A DNA stretch of 64,000 bases from Bacillus sp. FSL K6-3431 (GCF_038002605.1 NZ_JBBOCT010000001.1:3782001-3846000), one strand, 5' to 3'. Counted from the first letter of the stretch, positions 9,031 through 17,906 are shown. Notes: generated by a model from the sequence alone, not told the origin. Program-made: numbers and translations.

Positions 9031-9297
9031 ATGTATGAGATTCTTTTACAAGATTCATATGCGGAATGGGTTGTGCCGCTAACGATGGCGGTTGTGTGGA
9101 TTCTTAGTTTGCAGTTTTTTTCCATTGTACATCCTATTTATGATCATAATAAAATGGAGAGCGAACGGCAATCTACTATATTTATCGTACCTACAACACG
9201 AAATGAGCATCCACTACGTATAGCTGAACGATTAATTAAAACGGTTAAACGAAAAGAATGCCCTGATGATTCGGAAGGGCCGCATTTTTCTATTTAA
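9031..9297 (+). CDS. Small membrane protein of unknown function upstream of yidC
   Basis: An 88-residue protein that I do not recognise. One hydrophobic segment (about residues 12-33, VVPLTMAVVWILSLQFFSIV) is followed by a charged cytoplasmic-looking tail rich in Arg and Lys. ATG at 9031 has a GTGGGTG element at good distance; a GTG at 9022 is the alternative. It lies 32 bases before yidC behind a shared promoter, so a membrane-biogenesis link is possible but only by position. Confidence 0.55.
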   Translation: MYEILLQDSYAEWVVPLTMAVVWILSLQFFSIVHPIYDHNKMESERQSTIFIVPTTRNEHPLRIAERLIKTVKRKECPDDSEGPHFSI

Positions 9298-9329
9298 AAT
9301 TCAAAATTTTAAATAGAAGGGTGAATTCA

Positions 9330-10091
9330 TTGAGAAAAAATACATTATTTATTACAATATTAGCCATTACAACAGTTCTGCTAGGCGGTTGCTCTGGCGT
9401 TGAAAATCAAACTGGTTTTTTTTATACCACATTGGTCCGTCCTTTTGCTTGGTTGATTCATGAAATTGGTACAATGCTCGGAGGGAATTTTGGATTAGCG
9501 TTAATATTGATCACGCTGCTCATTCGCCTCATTTTAATGCCATTTATGCTGAAAACGTATAAAACCCAGCAATTGATGAAGGGTAAAATGGAGAAGCTAA
9601 AGCCAGAAATGGAAGAGATTCAAAAACGTTCAAAAGCGGCAAAAACTCCGGAAGAACAAAAAGAAACTCAACAGGAAATGATGCAGTTATATCAAAAGCA
9701 TCAAGTAAATCCGCTTAATATGGGCTGTCTTCCGATGCTGATTCAAATGCCGATACTCATGGGACTTTATTTTGCAATTCGCAGTTCTACGGAGATTGCC
9801 ACACATTCATTTTTGTGGTTTGATCTTGGACAGACAGATATTGCGATGACACTTATAGCCGGACTCGTTTATCTTGTCCAGTCGCAGGTATCAATGTCAA
9901 CAGTTCCGGATGCACAGAAAAAGCAAATGCGTATCTTTATGTATATATCGCCGATCATGATCATGTTTATTTCTTTTTCAGCACCAGCTGCACTGCCATT
10001 ATATTGGACAGTGGGAGGAGCTTTTTTGATCATTCAAACATGGATTGGACGTCGATACTATCAGCATCATCCAGAAAAAGCAACAGAATAA
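9330..10091 (+). CDS. yidC: YidC/Oxa1 membrane protein insertase (lipoprotein type)
   Basis: A YidC2-type insertase of about 253 residues that inserts and folds membrane proteins, alone or with Sec. The lipoprotein signal ends in the lipobox LLGGC (Cys21 from the TTG at 9330). Five membrane segments follow, and the substrate groove Arg lies in LLIRLILMPFM. A cytoplasmic coiled-coil hairpin rich in Lys and Glu comes next, then NPLNMGCLPMLIQMPI. The TTG at 9330 is preferred because GAAGGGTG lies at good distance; GTG at 9321 is an alternative. Bacilli usually carry two paralogues (SpoIIIJ and YqjG). Without rnpA or jag next door, this looks like the second, YqjG-type copy. Confidence 0.92.
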   Translation: MRKNTLFITILAITTVLLGGCSGVENQTGFFYTTLVRPFAWLIHEIGTMLGGNFGLALILITLLIRLILMPFMLKTYKTQQLMKGKMEKLKPEMEEIQKRSKAAKTPEEQKETQQEMMQLYQKHQVNPLNMGCLPMLIQMPILMGLYFAIRSSTEIATHSFLWFDLGQTDIAMTLIAGLVYLVQSQVSMSTVPDAQKKQMRIFMYISPIMIMFISFSAPAALPLYWTVGGAFLIIQTWIGRRYYQHHPEKATE

Positions 10092-10100
10092 GAATGAAAT

Positions 10101-10131
10101 GGTAGCCTTTTAGCGAAGGCTATCTTTTTTT
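10101..10131 (+). terminator. Intrinsic terminator after yidC
   Basis: GGTAGCCTT and AAGGCTATC form a hairpin with a six-base loop, followed by a run of Ts. Confidence 0.85.
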
Positions 10132-10161
10132 GTCAATTTTTATATAAACTTTTCTAAAAGG

Positions 10162-10188
10162 TGAAACTTTTGTCTCATGAGATACGTT
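10162..10188 (+). promoter_or_regulatory. Candidate sigma-W promoter of the yknXYZ-like operon
   Basis: TGAAAC at 10162-10167 is followed by TTTT as in extended sigma-W -35 elements, and CGTT at 10185-10188 follows after 17 bases. The palindrome TCTCATGAGA sits in the spacer. In B. subtilis the yknWXYZ operon belongs to the sigma-W regulon, which supports the call. The -10 core differs from CGTA at one base and spacing is 17 rather than the more common 16. Confidence 0.5.
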
Positions 10189-10210
10189 ATATTAATGAGA
10201 GAAAGAGATA

Positions 10211-10270
10211 TTCTGGTAATTTTCCATCGTTTTCTAAAATTCTATAAGAGCGTCGGGAAATATACCAGAA
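10211..10270 (+). promoter_or_regulatory. Hairpin in the 5' leader of the yknXYZ-like operon
   Basis: TTCTGGTAATTTTCC (10211-10225) pairs with GGGAAATATACCAGAA (10255-10270) with one bulge, enclosing about 29 bases. It lies between the candidate sigma-W promoter and the first start codon, so it would form in the mRNA leader. No T run follows, so it is not a simple terminator. Confidence 0.4.
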
Positions 10271-10294
10271 ATAAAAGGTTCTAGGGGGATAAAT

Positions 10295-11518
10295 GTGAAG
10301 AAAAAAGTATGGATATGGATCGCGTCTATAGTCGGGGTCCTAGTCATTGCGGGAGCAACGACGTATTGGATATTAGGCAAACAATCGCAAGCAGTAGGAA
10401 ATGAGGCTCCCGAGATGGGGGTTATGGTTCAAAAAGCATCAGAACAAGAATTAGTTGAGTCCATTCTTGTTACAGGACAAATTGTACCAGAAGGCGAACA
10501 AAAACTATTTTTAGAGCCTGAAAAGGGAGAGGTAAGTGAATATAAAGTGGAGGAAAACCAGAAGGTAAAAGCTGGCGATCCACTATTTTTTTATGATTCT
10601 TCCAAACTAGAAGTTGAGTTTGGTAGAGCAGTGCGGGAAAGAGATTTAATTAAAAGTAGAGGAAATACAGAATTAAATCAAATTGCTGATATAGGCAAGC
10701 GAATTGCGGAAACAAAAAGGAAAATGGGAACTAAAACGGTGGATAAAGAAACTGGAGAAGAAATAGTACTTGCGACGCAAGAAGAAGTGAATGAGCTTGC
10801 GAATGAAAAAGTGCAATTAGAGATTCAATATGAAAGTACCAAGTCAGAAATTGCTTCCGCGCAGGAGCAAATTAATGATATAGATTCGCAAATAAAAGAA
10901 ATGTCGGTAGTTAGTAAAATTGACGGAATAGTAGTGAAAGTAGATAAAAATGTGGCGAAAACTGAAACCGGATCAACTGAACCAGTCATACATATTATTT
11001 CAAGCGATCCTTATAAAGTAATCGGTACGATGAGTGAGTTCGATGCAGTAAAAATTAAACCAGAACAGGCAGTTGTGATTCGCCCAAAAGTTTACAAAGA
11101 ACGCGAGTGGAAAGGTGTCGTTGAATCAGTCTCTCAATTTCCGAATGATGAAAGCGGTGGCGGAGAAGACTTCGGTGGTGGTGGCGGTAATGTAACGATG
11201 TATCCATTTAAAGTTGCTATTACCGATGATACTTCAGAATTAAGACAAGGATTTCATGTTTCATTGGAGATCAAAGTTAGCGGGAAAGCTAAATCTCTCG
11301 TTGTTCCTCACATGGCATTGGTCGATGAAGACGGGGTAGGGATTGTTTATGTCTTGGTTGATGGTTTATTAGAGAGACGTGAAGTGCAGACGGGTGCTAT
11401 GAATGATGAGTTCATTGAAATAACAGAAGGTGTGGAATTAAATGAACTTGTTGTGTCAATGCCGGATGAAGGAATGCATGACGGAATGGAAGTGACCTCC
11501 TTTGATGAAGTTGAGTGA
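10295..11518 (+). CDS. yknX: HlyD/MacA-family efflux adaptor, YknX-like
   Basis: A 407-residue membrane-fusion protein. An N-terminal membrane anchor (IWIASIVGVLVIAGATTYWIL) precedes a split lipoyl domain and an alpha-helical hairpin (residues about 115-205, KRIAETKRKMG onward). A beta-barrel domain carries a glycine-rich loop, GGGEDFGGGGGN, near residue 290. The GTG start at 10295 follows CTAGGGGGA. It overlaps the ATPase gene by 14 bases. The set resembles B. subtilis YknXYZ, which protects against the SDP toxin. No yknW-like gene is present upstream. Confidence 0.85.
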   Translation: MKKKVWIWIASIVGVLVIAGATTYWILGKQSQAVGNEAPEMGVMVQKASEQELVESILVTGQIVPEGEQKLFLEPEKGEVSEYKVEENQKVKAGDPLFFYDSSKLEVEFGRAVRERDLIKSRGNTELNQIADIGKRIAETKRKMGTKTVDKETGEEIVLATQEEVNELANEKVQLEIQYESTKSEIASAQEQINDIDSQIKEMSVVSKIDGIVVKVDKNVAKTETGSTEPVIHIISSDPYKVIGTMSEFDAVKIKPEQAVVIRPKVYKEREWKGVVESVSQFPNDESGGGEDFGGGGGNVTMYPFKVAITDDTSELRQGFHVSLEIKVSGKAKSLVVPHMALVDEDGVGIVYVLVDGLLERREVQTGAMNDEFIEITEGVELNELVVSMPDEGMHDGMEVTSFDEVE

Positions 11519-12182
11519 GATTACGAAAATATATGGGAACGGTTCGTTACAAGTTCCTGTATTGCACGGTATTGATTTAACGATAGAGGATGGAGAATTC
11601 GTTGCCATCATGGGTCCTTCAGGATCGGGAAAATCAACGTTGATGAACATCATTGGTTTTTTAGATTACCCCTCAGCAGGTGTATTTGAGTTAAACGGTG
11701 ATAAAATCGGTTTAGTAAAAGAGAATCGGTTGGCAAAGTTAAGAAATGAACATGTCGGTTTTGTATTTCAGCAATTCTTCCTGCTACCTAGGTTAAACGC
11801 GCTAAAAAATGTGGAATCACCGCTCATATATGCAGGTGTTCAAAAACGGGAAAGAACGAAAAGAGCAAAAGAAATGTTAGAAAAAGTAGGTTTAAGCGAC
11901 AGAATGGGCCATTTGCCAAGTCAATTATCGGGTGGCCAAAAACAACGGGTTGCTATTGCACGTGCACTTGTTAATAATCCGTCGATTATTTTAGCAGATG
12001 AGCCAACTGGTGCCCTAGATTCGAAAACGAGTGAACAAATTATGAAGCTATTGGTCCAACTTAACGAAGAAGGAAAGACGGTTATTATCGTTACACATGA
12101 AGAGGAAATTGCAGCCTATACAAATAGGATTATTACTTTAAAAGATGGCCTGATCACAGATGACCGGAGGACGACACCATGA
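11505..12182 (+). CDS. yknY: ABC transporter ATPase, MacB/LolD type, YknY-like
   Basis: A 226-residue ATPase. Walker A GPSGSGKS is at residues 37-44, a Q-loop FVFQQFFLLPRL follows, signature LSGGQ is at 141-145, and Walker B IILADEP ends with catalytic Glu166. A switch His lies in IIVTHEEE. ATG at 11505 gives the N-terminus MKLSEITKIYGNG usual for this family; a TTG directly before it is less likely. It overlaps the adaptor gene upstream, and its stop overlaps the permease start (ATGA). It energises the MacB-type permease. Confidence 0.92.
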   Translation: MKLSEITKIYGNGSLQVPVLHGIDLTIEDGEFVAIMGPSGSGKSTLMNIIGFLDYPSAGVFELNGDKIGLVKENRLAKLRNEHVGFVFQQFFLLPRLNALKNVESPLIYAGVQKRERTKRAKEMLEKVGLSDRMGHLPSQLSGGQKQRVAIARALVNNPSIILADEPTGALDSKTSEQIMKLLVQLNEEGKTVIIVTHEEEIAAYTNRIITLKDGLITDDRRTTP

Positions 12183-13381
12183 GTATATGGGAAAGTTTTA
12201 AAATAGCTTTATCCTCCATATGGAATCATAAGGTCCGGTCTATTTTAACAATGCTCGGGATTATTATCGGGGTAGCAGCTGTGATCATTATTGTTGCGAT
12301 TGGTGAAGGTGCTAAAACACAAATGACCGAAGATATGTTTAGTACCGAAGAAAGTATCATTGAACTTTATTATGAACCATTTCCTTCTGAAGATGGGTCA
12401 GAGATGGTGTGGAACGAACCAGAATTAACAAGCGCTGATTTGACGGTTGTTCAGGAGGTGCCGGGCGTTAAAGCTGTAATTGGTACAAATAACGGCTATG
12501 GCATGATGGTTCATAATGACAAACAAGGTGATATGCAAATAACTGGCGTAGGTCCAGATTACTTTTCTGGAAGAAAAGTGGAGATTGCGGAAGGACGTGC
12601 CCTAAATATTCGGGATGTTGACAGCATGAATCGGGTTGTGATGATAGATACAGTAGCTAGAAAGAAATTCTTTAAAGAGACAGACCAGGTCATTGGCGAG
12701 ATTGTTGATATTAATGATAATCCTTATAAGATTATTGGTGTATATGAATCAGCCATGCCTGAGATGTATCGTGGTGAAGAAGGTGAATCTCTGATGCCGC
12801 GGACACTGATCGCTATGATGTTTGGTGGCATGGAAATTCAACAAATTTCTGTTATTGCTGAATCTGCTGATACACTTGTAGAGACAGGGGCGATGGCTGG
12901 AGCGGCACTAACAGAGGAGAAGAAGCTTGAAGATGGTATGTATACTTCATACGATATGGGGGACTGGGAAGCAGAATATACGCAGTTCTTAACGATCATT
13001 ACATTGGTTATTAGTAGCATCGCCGGTATTTCTCTATTGGTTGGCGGGATTGGCGTTATGAATATTATGCTCGTATCTGTTACTGAGAGAACGAGGGAAA
13101 TAGGTCTAAGAAAAGCGTTGGGTGCAACAAGAGGAAGAATCTTATTACAATTTTTGATCGAGTCCGTTACATTAACCTCACTAGGGGGATTAATTGGTAT
13201 CGGTTTAGCTGTACTAGGGACCATTCTTGTTTCACAATTTGCTCCGATTACAGCTGTGATCAGTCCGATCGTTGTGATCATCGGTGTTGGTTTCTCCGCA
13301 TTTATTGGTATTATTTTCGGGATTCTCCCAGCTAATAAGGCGTCGAAACTTAGTCCGATAGATGCTTTGAGATATGAATAA
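12179..13381 (+). CDS. yknZ: MacB/FtsX-type ABC permease, YknZ-like
   Basis: A 400-residue permease with the MacB arrangement. One membrane segment (about 20-42) is followed by a large extracytoplasmic domain (about 45-275). Three C-terminal membrane segments follow, with the coupling region SVTERTREIGLRKALGA between the second and third. The ATG overlaps the ATPase stop codon, showing translational coupling. With the adaptor it should form a tripartite-like exporter or mechanotransmission system for peptides. Confidence 0.9.
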   Translation: MSIWESFKIALSSIWNHKVRSILTMLGIIIGVAAVIIIVAIGEGAKTQMTEDMFSTEESIIELYYEPFPSEDGSEMVWNEPELTSADLTVVQEVPGVKAVIGTNNGYGMMVHNDKQGDMQITGVGPDYFSGRKVEIAEGRALNIRDVDSMNRVVMIDTVARKKFFKETDQVIGEIVDINDNPYKIIGVYESAMPEMYRGEEGESLMPRTLIAMMFGGMEIQQISVIAESADTLVETGAMAGAALTEEKKLEDGMYTSYDMGDWEAEYTQFLTIITLVISSIAGISLLVGGIGVMNIMLVSVTERTREIGLRKALGATRGRILLQFLIESVTLTSLGGLIGIGLAVLGTILVSQFAPITAVISPIVVIIGVGFSAFIGIIFGILPANKASKLSPIDALRYE

Positions 13382-13395
13382 TTAACATATAAAAT

Positions 13396-13427
13396 AACAG
13401 TCGCTGCTTCGTGGCGTCTGTTTTTTT
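13396..13427 (+). terminator. Terminator of the yknXYZ-like operon
   Basis: ACAGTCGC pairs with GCGTCTGT with one mismatch, followed by seven Ts. Confidence 0.8.
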
Positions 13428-13633
13428 GAAAATAATTCATAACATGCATTAAAGTGAAAGTAGCGTAATTATTACCCAAGCTCGTCCAATTAGACAGAAA
13501 CTATTGCAATAAAATCTGTTGATGGGTCGTAACTGACAATAGATATGCAAATAGTAAATGAAAAAGATTGAAAGTATCTTCTTTTCAAAGGACGGTCACA
13601 TTTCTGTTAAAATGTATTTAGAGGTGAGGACAG

Positions 13634-14443
13634 ATGAGGTCAGCAGTTCAAATACGTTCGCTTCACGATATGGAAGAAATGAAACAAGTACAAGTTCTTG
13701 AGGATTTGGTTTGGACAGGAGATTCGATTCCTACACACCAAACGATTACCGCTATCAAAAATGGTGGTCTGATGTTGGGTGCTTTTATAGAAGGAAAACT
13801 AGTCGGATTTAATTATAGTTTTCCGGGATTTCTTAAGGGGAAAATCTATTTATGCTCACATAACATGGGGATTCACCCAGATCATCGTGGAAAAGGGATT
13901 GGATCAATGTTAAAAGGTGTTCAAAAAGAAAAAGCAAGTGAAATGGGATATGATCTTATCACATGGACCTTCGATCCGTTAGAAACAAGGAATGCCTACT
14001 TGAATTTGTCGAAACTTCGTGCGGTCTGTGATACATATATGGAAAATTGCTATGGGGAAATAAATGATGGGTTAAATAATGGATTGCCCACTGATCGTTT
14101 TAAGGTGGAATGGTGGCTCGAGAGTGAACATATTGGGAAATCATTTCAAGCGCAGACGCCAATCGGAATTATTCCCTGGGAAATGACAAATAATGACTTG
14201 CCCAAGTTAGGTGATTTCGACAGTCTTTCTGATGAACGGTCTATCCATGTTCCAGTTCCAGTCGATTTTCAAATGTTAAAAAGAAAAGACTCTGGGCTTG
14301 CGCTCGATTGGAGAATGAAAACAAGGAAGGTTTTTCAAACCTTTTTTGCAAAAGGATACACAGCTATTGCGCTTGAAAAAACTGAAAATGATCCTGTTCA
14401 CCATTATGTGCTCGTGAAAAGGTCATCAGTACATATCGATTGA
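13634..14443 (+). CDS. GNAT-family N-acyltransferase (COG3375-like), possible D-amino-acid N-succinyltransferase
   Basis: A 269-residue protein with a GNAT fold in its first half. The acyl-CoA pyrophosphate-binding loop is RGKGIG at residues 85-90, preceded by NMGIHPDH. The C-terminal extension ends in YVLVKR. ATG at 13634 follows GAGGTGAGG. It lies 83 bases before an NSAR/OSBS enolase-superfamily gene. In Geobacillus, a GNAT succinyl-CoA:D-amino-acid N-succinyltransferase is encoded beside NSAR in a D-to-L amino acid conversion pathway. That role is inferred here from the pairing. Confidence 0.8.
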   Translation: MRSAVQIRSLHDMEEMKQVQVLEDLVWTGDSIPTHQTITAIKNGGLMLGAFIEGKLVGFNYSFPGFLKGKIYLCSHNMGIHPDHRGKGIGSMLKGVQKEKASEMGYDLITWTFDPLETRNAYLNLSKLRAVCDTYMENCYGEINDGLNNGLPTDRFKVEWWLESEHIGKSFQAQTPIGIIPWEMTNNDLPKLGDFDSLSDERSIHVPVPVDFQMLKRKDSGLALDWRMKTRKVFQTFFAKGYTAIALEKTENDPVHHYVLVKRSSVHID

Positions 14444-14526
14444 GCTTCTAAATCAGTGTTGGATAGGCAGATATAGGAGCTAACTACATAACATTAACAT
14501 TAAAATTATATGAAAAGGTGAATGAA

Positions 14527-15633
14527 ATGATCATTAAAGAAGTGATTGTACGCCAGTTAAAAATGAAAATGAAATTTGATTTTACAACGAGCTTTGGAAC
14601 GATTAAAGATAAAGAATTTCTGTTAGTACAAGTAATAGATGAGCATGGTAACAGCGGTTGGGGAGAGTCCGGTGCTTTCCATGCGCCGTGGTATAACGAG
14701 GAAACGATTAAGACGAATCGACATATGCTAGAGGATTTTCTGATCCCATCTTTACTGAATAAAAACATTGAACATCCTGATGAAGTTTCCGTGATTCTCT
14801 CAGATTTTCGTAGAAATTATATGGCGAAAGCTGCCATAGAAACGGCCGTATGGGATCTATACGCCCGCAACAAAGGGGTGCCTCTTGCTACAGCGCTTGG
14901 AGGTACAAAGGGAAAAATTGAAGTTGGCATCAGCATTGGTATTCAAGATACAGTCGCCGATCTACTGCGCATCATTGATGGTCATGTGAACGAAGGCTAT
15001 AAACGCATGAAAGTGAAAATAAAACCAGGATGGGACATCGATGTCATTCGCCAAATTAGACAACAATTTCCTGACGTTCCGCTCATGGCCGATGCTAACT
15101 CAGCGTATACACTTAACGATATCGAGCTTTTAAAAGGATTAGACGAGTTCAATTTAATGATGATTGAGCAGCCCTTGGCGGAAGACGATATCATTGATCA
15201 CGCTAAGCTTCAGAAGGAGATTGCGACTCCTATTTGTTTAGATGAAAGTATTCATTCCTATGAGGATACGCGGAAGGCAATTGAATTAGGTAGTTGTAAA
15301 ATTATCAATATCAAAATTGGCCGTGTTGGCGGGCTCACTGAATCGAAACGAATCCACGATCTTTGTCAAAAGCATGATATCGCTGTATGGTGTGGCGGCA
15401 TGCTCGAAGCTGGGGTTGGAAGAGCACATAATATTGCATTGACTACATTAGGCAACTTTATTTTACCGGGTGATACAGCAGGATCTTCGCGATATTGGGA
15501 GAAGGATATTATCGATCCAGAGGTTATCGTAAAAGATGGCTATATTGAAGTTCCTCACGGGTCAGGAATAGGATATGAACCGAATTTGGACTTAATAAGA
15601 CAGTTTACTGTCAATGAAAAAAACTTTTCCTAG
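14527..15633 (+). CDS. N-succinylamino acid racemase / o-succinylbenzoate synthase family (enolase superfamily)
   Basis: A 368-residue muconate-lactonising subgroup enzyme. The catalytic Lys pair lies in KVKIK (162-166), metal ligands are Asp189, Glu214 and Asp239, and the second-face base is Lys263 in NIKIG. This spacing equals that of known NSAR/OSBS proteins. The ATG at 14527 is six bases after a GGTGA site; a GTG at 14518 is the alternative. No menaquinone genes flank it but a GNAT gene does, so N-succinylamino acid racemisation is more likely than menaquinone synthesis. The third pathway enzyme, an M20-type desuccinylase, is not in the window. Confidence 0.85.
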   Translation: MIIKEVIVRQLKMKMKFDFTTSFGTIKDKEFLLVQVIDEHGNSGWGESGAFHAPWYNEETIKTNRHMLEDFLIPSLLNKNIEHPDEVSVILSDFRRNYMAKAAIETAVWDLYARNKGVPLATALGGTKGKIEVGISIGIQDTVADLLRIIDGHVNEGYKRMKVKIKPGWDIDVIRQIRQQFPDVPLMADANSAYTLNDIELLKGLDEFNLMMIEQPLAEDDIIDHAKLQKEIATPICLDESIHSYEDTRKAIELGSCKIINIKIGRVGGLTESKRIHDLCQKHDIAVWCGGMLEAGVGRAHNIALTTLGNFILPGDTAGSSRYWEKDIIDPEVIVKDGYIEVPHGSGIGYEPNLDLIRQFTVNEKNFS

Positions 15634-15720
15634 GTTGTCAAGAAAAAAAGAAAAGCTAACACAAAGTTAAAAGGAAAATAAATAAGTTCAATTATTATTT
15701 CAACAACATGAGGACAAAAA

Positions 15721-16119
15721 ATGAAACGAAAATGGAAAAATAGGCTAATCCTTATATTCATAACGCTTTTGGTACTAGGTGCAATACTAACAGGTGGAAA
15801 AATTGGATTAGATTTCCTGTTCGGTGGCATGTGTGAAAACGAGATTATCCAACAAAGCAACTCGCAAAGTGAGAAGAAAACAGCTTATATTTTCATAAGA
15901 GATTGTGGGGCAACGACAGGTTATTCCTATCATTTATCGATTCTTAACCAAAATAAAGAATTAAAAAATAAATCGGGTAATACCTTTGTTTCGGATCAAG
16001 AATTCTCCATAGAGTGGCAAAGTAATAAGTCATTAAAGATATATTATAACGATAGCGTCAATACGTATGAGATGGATAAACGAGTAAATGGCGTAAAAGT
16101 TGAATATATAGGAGATTAA
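15721..16119 (+). CDS. DUF5412-like membrane-anchored protein
   Basis: A 132-residue protein with one N-terminal membrane segment (about residues 8-30) and an extracytoplasmic domain. The segment FIRDCGATTGYSYHLSIL carries the Asp-Cys-Gly-Ala-Thr-Thr motif of the DUF5412 family; a second Cys lies near residue 39. Function is unknown. ATG at 15721 is the only plausible start, although the upstream site (TGAGGA) is weak. It is monocistronic, with a terminator directly after it. Confidence 0.65.
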   Translation: MKRKWKNRLILIFITLLVLGAILTGGKIGLDFLFGGMCENEIIQQSNSQSEKKTAYIFIRDCGATTGYSYHLSILNQNKELKNKSGNTFVSDQEFSIEWQSNKSLKIYYNDSVNTYEMDKRVNGVKVEYIGD

Positions 16120-16120
16120 T

Positions 16121-16150
16121 AAAAACATCGACTGCTATGTCGATGTTTTT
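16121..16150. terminator. Bidirectional terminator between convergent genes
   Basis: AAAAACATCGAC (16121-16132) and GTCGATGTTTTT (16139-16150) are perfect complements with a six-base loop and a T run on both strands. It can serve both the DUF5412-like gene and the convergent C45-type hydrolase gene. Confidence 0.85.
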
Positions 16151-16160
16151 CATTCCGAGC

Positions 16161-17231
16161 TTATTTCCCATTCTGCGACCAATGAGCTCCTTTATCCATA
16201 TGTACGAACGGAATATCTGTATCAACCTCACCTGTAATCCGTCCAATATCTACATCTTTCCCAGCTAACCAATCTGCGAAATAAAAGGAGGTAGGCTCTT
16301 GATTATCGCCTAAGGCAATCCATGCCTTCATGTCTCTTGGAAGATAAGCTGATGTATGTATCGTTCCAGCCCAACTCCCGTATAATTTTGAAAATACCCC
16401 TTTATCTACATCGTTCATCAACCGAAAAGCATCGTAGGATCTTGAAATATGCTCCTGTTGGTCTTGCATTGCTGTTAATCTGCGCTCCGAATCAATAAGG
16501 TGATTCCGATTTTCATGCTTCATTATTTCAAAGTGATTGGTACAAAATTTAGATTGGCGCACTTTCACGTCGCGTGGAGATGTTTCCACAATATAGGTCT
16601 CACCACTCTGATCATAGACAACATAGCTAAAGGAATGACGATGTGGAATTTCCCGCAACATTGCGACAGCTTCTTTCACATTTGCACATGCTTCTATAAT
16701 CATTCTACCAATCATACAACAGATGAACCCATCACCTGGTTTTTTGCGGTGCATAAAATTATATCCGATTGCGAGCCCTTTTTCGTTCATTCCATCCATA
16801 CGTCCAGTCACTCTTTGACTTGGACCGATCGTGGCATAACCTTGATCCGTTGGCTGATAAAGTACGTAGCGGCCTTCATATGTCTTAGGGTGATAATCAT
16901 AATTCCGAATTAAATAATGATCACCTGTCATAATCGAACAACCTGAACGAACATAATCTAAACGATAACCACCAAATTCCATTAATACACGTTCCATCGG
17001 CCATTCTAATGCTGCTTGCAATCCCAGTAATTCATCCCATATACCAGGCGCAAAGGGAAGAATAGCTTGTTTGACTTCCTCCACTTCTACAGTAAACCGA
17101 GGTTTACGCACTTTCCACTGTTTTTCGCGGTTCTTCACAGTCAAAGAATCTTTTACTATTTCACCTTGCATATATCCAAAATCATAATGTGTACCACGAA
17201 ATTGAATCACATCACTGTAAACCTTTTTCAT
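16161..17231 (-). CDS. C45-type (acyl-CoA:6-APA acyltransferase-like) Ntn hydrolase
   Basis: A 356-residue linear-amide hydrolase or acyltransferase of the C45/AAT superfamily. These enzymes mature by self-cleavage before a Cys, which then becomes the N-terminal nucleophile. Here Gly97-Cys98 in RSGCSI is the expected site. It is followed by the conserved RNYDYHP segment, GRMDGMNEKGLAIGYNF, and a C-terminal TNHF segment. No signal peptide is visible. ATG at 17231 follows GAAGGATG on the minus strand. Substrate unknown; N-acyl amino acids or penicillin-like amides are family precedents. Confidence 0.8.
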   Translation of the reverse strand: MKKVYSDVIQFRGTHYDFGYMQGEIVKDSLTVKNREKQWKVRKPRFTVEVEEVKQAILPFAPGIWDELLGLQAALEWPMERVLMEFGGYRLDYVRSGCSIMTGDHYLIRNYDYHPKTYEGRYVLYQPTDQGYATIGPSQRVTGRMDGMNEKGLAIGYNFMHRKKPGDGFICCMIGRMIIEACANVKEAVAMLREIPHRHSFSYVVYDQSGETYIVETSPRDVKVRQSKFCTNHFEIMKHENRNHLIDSERRLTAMQDQQEHISRSYDAFRLMNDVDKGVFSKLYGSWAGTIHTSAYLPRDMKAWIALGDNQEPTSFYFADWLAGKDVDIGRITGEVDTDIPFVHMDKGAHWSQNGK

Positions 17232-17355
17232 TTAACATCCTTCTTTCTACATATATACTTATATATATTCTTCCACATACTCCTCATAATCTAACACTTT
17301 CGGGTTTATTCACGTATCAATACAGGAATAAACTTTATATAGGGGTGTATGACAA

Positions 17356-17906
17356 ATGGAGATATTTACGATCGGTCATTCTACTCATTCCAAAGAGAGG
17401 CGTTTAGTTCCATGCTTAAAGCCTACGACATACAGTTATTAGCGGATGTACGAGCATTCCTAGGCAGTAGAAAGTTCCCGCAATTTTCTCAAGATCATAT
17501 GCCATATTGGTTGCAAGCAGAAAATATTGGCTATCAGCATTTTAAAAAACTCGGAGGGAGGAGACCGAAGTCGAAAGAGGTAGACCCTTCATTAAATGGA
17601 GGTTGGAGAAATAGATCATTTCACAATTATGCTGACTATACATTATCAGATTCCTTTGCAGAAGGTATAGAAAAATTGATCGAGGAAGCTAGCAATAAAC
17701 CTGTTGCCTATTGTTGTGCTGAGCGTCATCCGGTAAGATGTCACCGTCTGTTAATTAGTAATTGGTTTACAGCTAATGGATGGAATGCTAGCCATATTAT
17801 CGATGGGCCTAAAGGGAAAATCGATGTGGTGAAACATGAACTAGGACAATGGGGTGCAGCACCACTCGTTCAGAAAAATAGGGTTATCTATCCAAAAATA
17901 AATTAA
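17356..17906 (+). pseudogene. DUF488-family gene disrupted by a 2-base insertion near the start
   Basis: Bases 17356-17400 encode MEIFTIGHSTHSKE, the canonical DUF488 N-terminus, with AGGGGTG eight bases upstream of ATG 17356. The rest of the family (LLADVRAFLGSRKFPQF, then YCCAERHPVRCHR with its Cys residues) continues in another frame to 17906. Removing one AG from AGAGAG at 17394-17399 restores a gapless HSKEAFSSML join. As read, translation from 17356 stops after 28 codons. An ATG at 17349 opens the long frame but is one base from the ribosome-binding site and loses the conserved N-terminus. Real mutation, sequencing error or -1 frameshifting cannot be separated here. Confidence 0.7.

Noticed and set aside
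12838..13479. A 213-residue minus-strand open frame
   Set aside because: It is antisense to the YknZ-like permease, has no ribosome-binding site and no recognisable domain.
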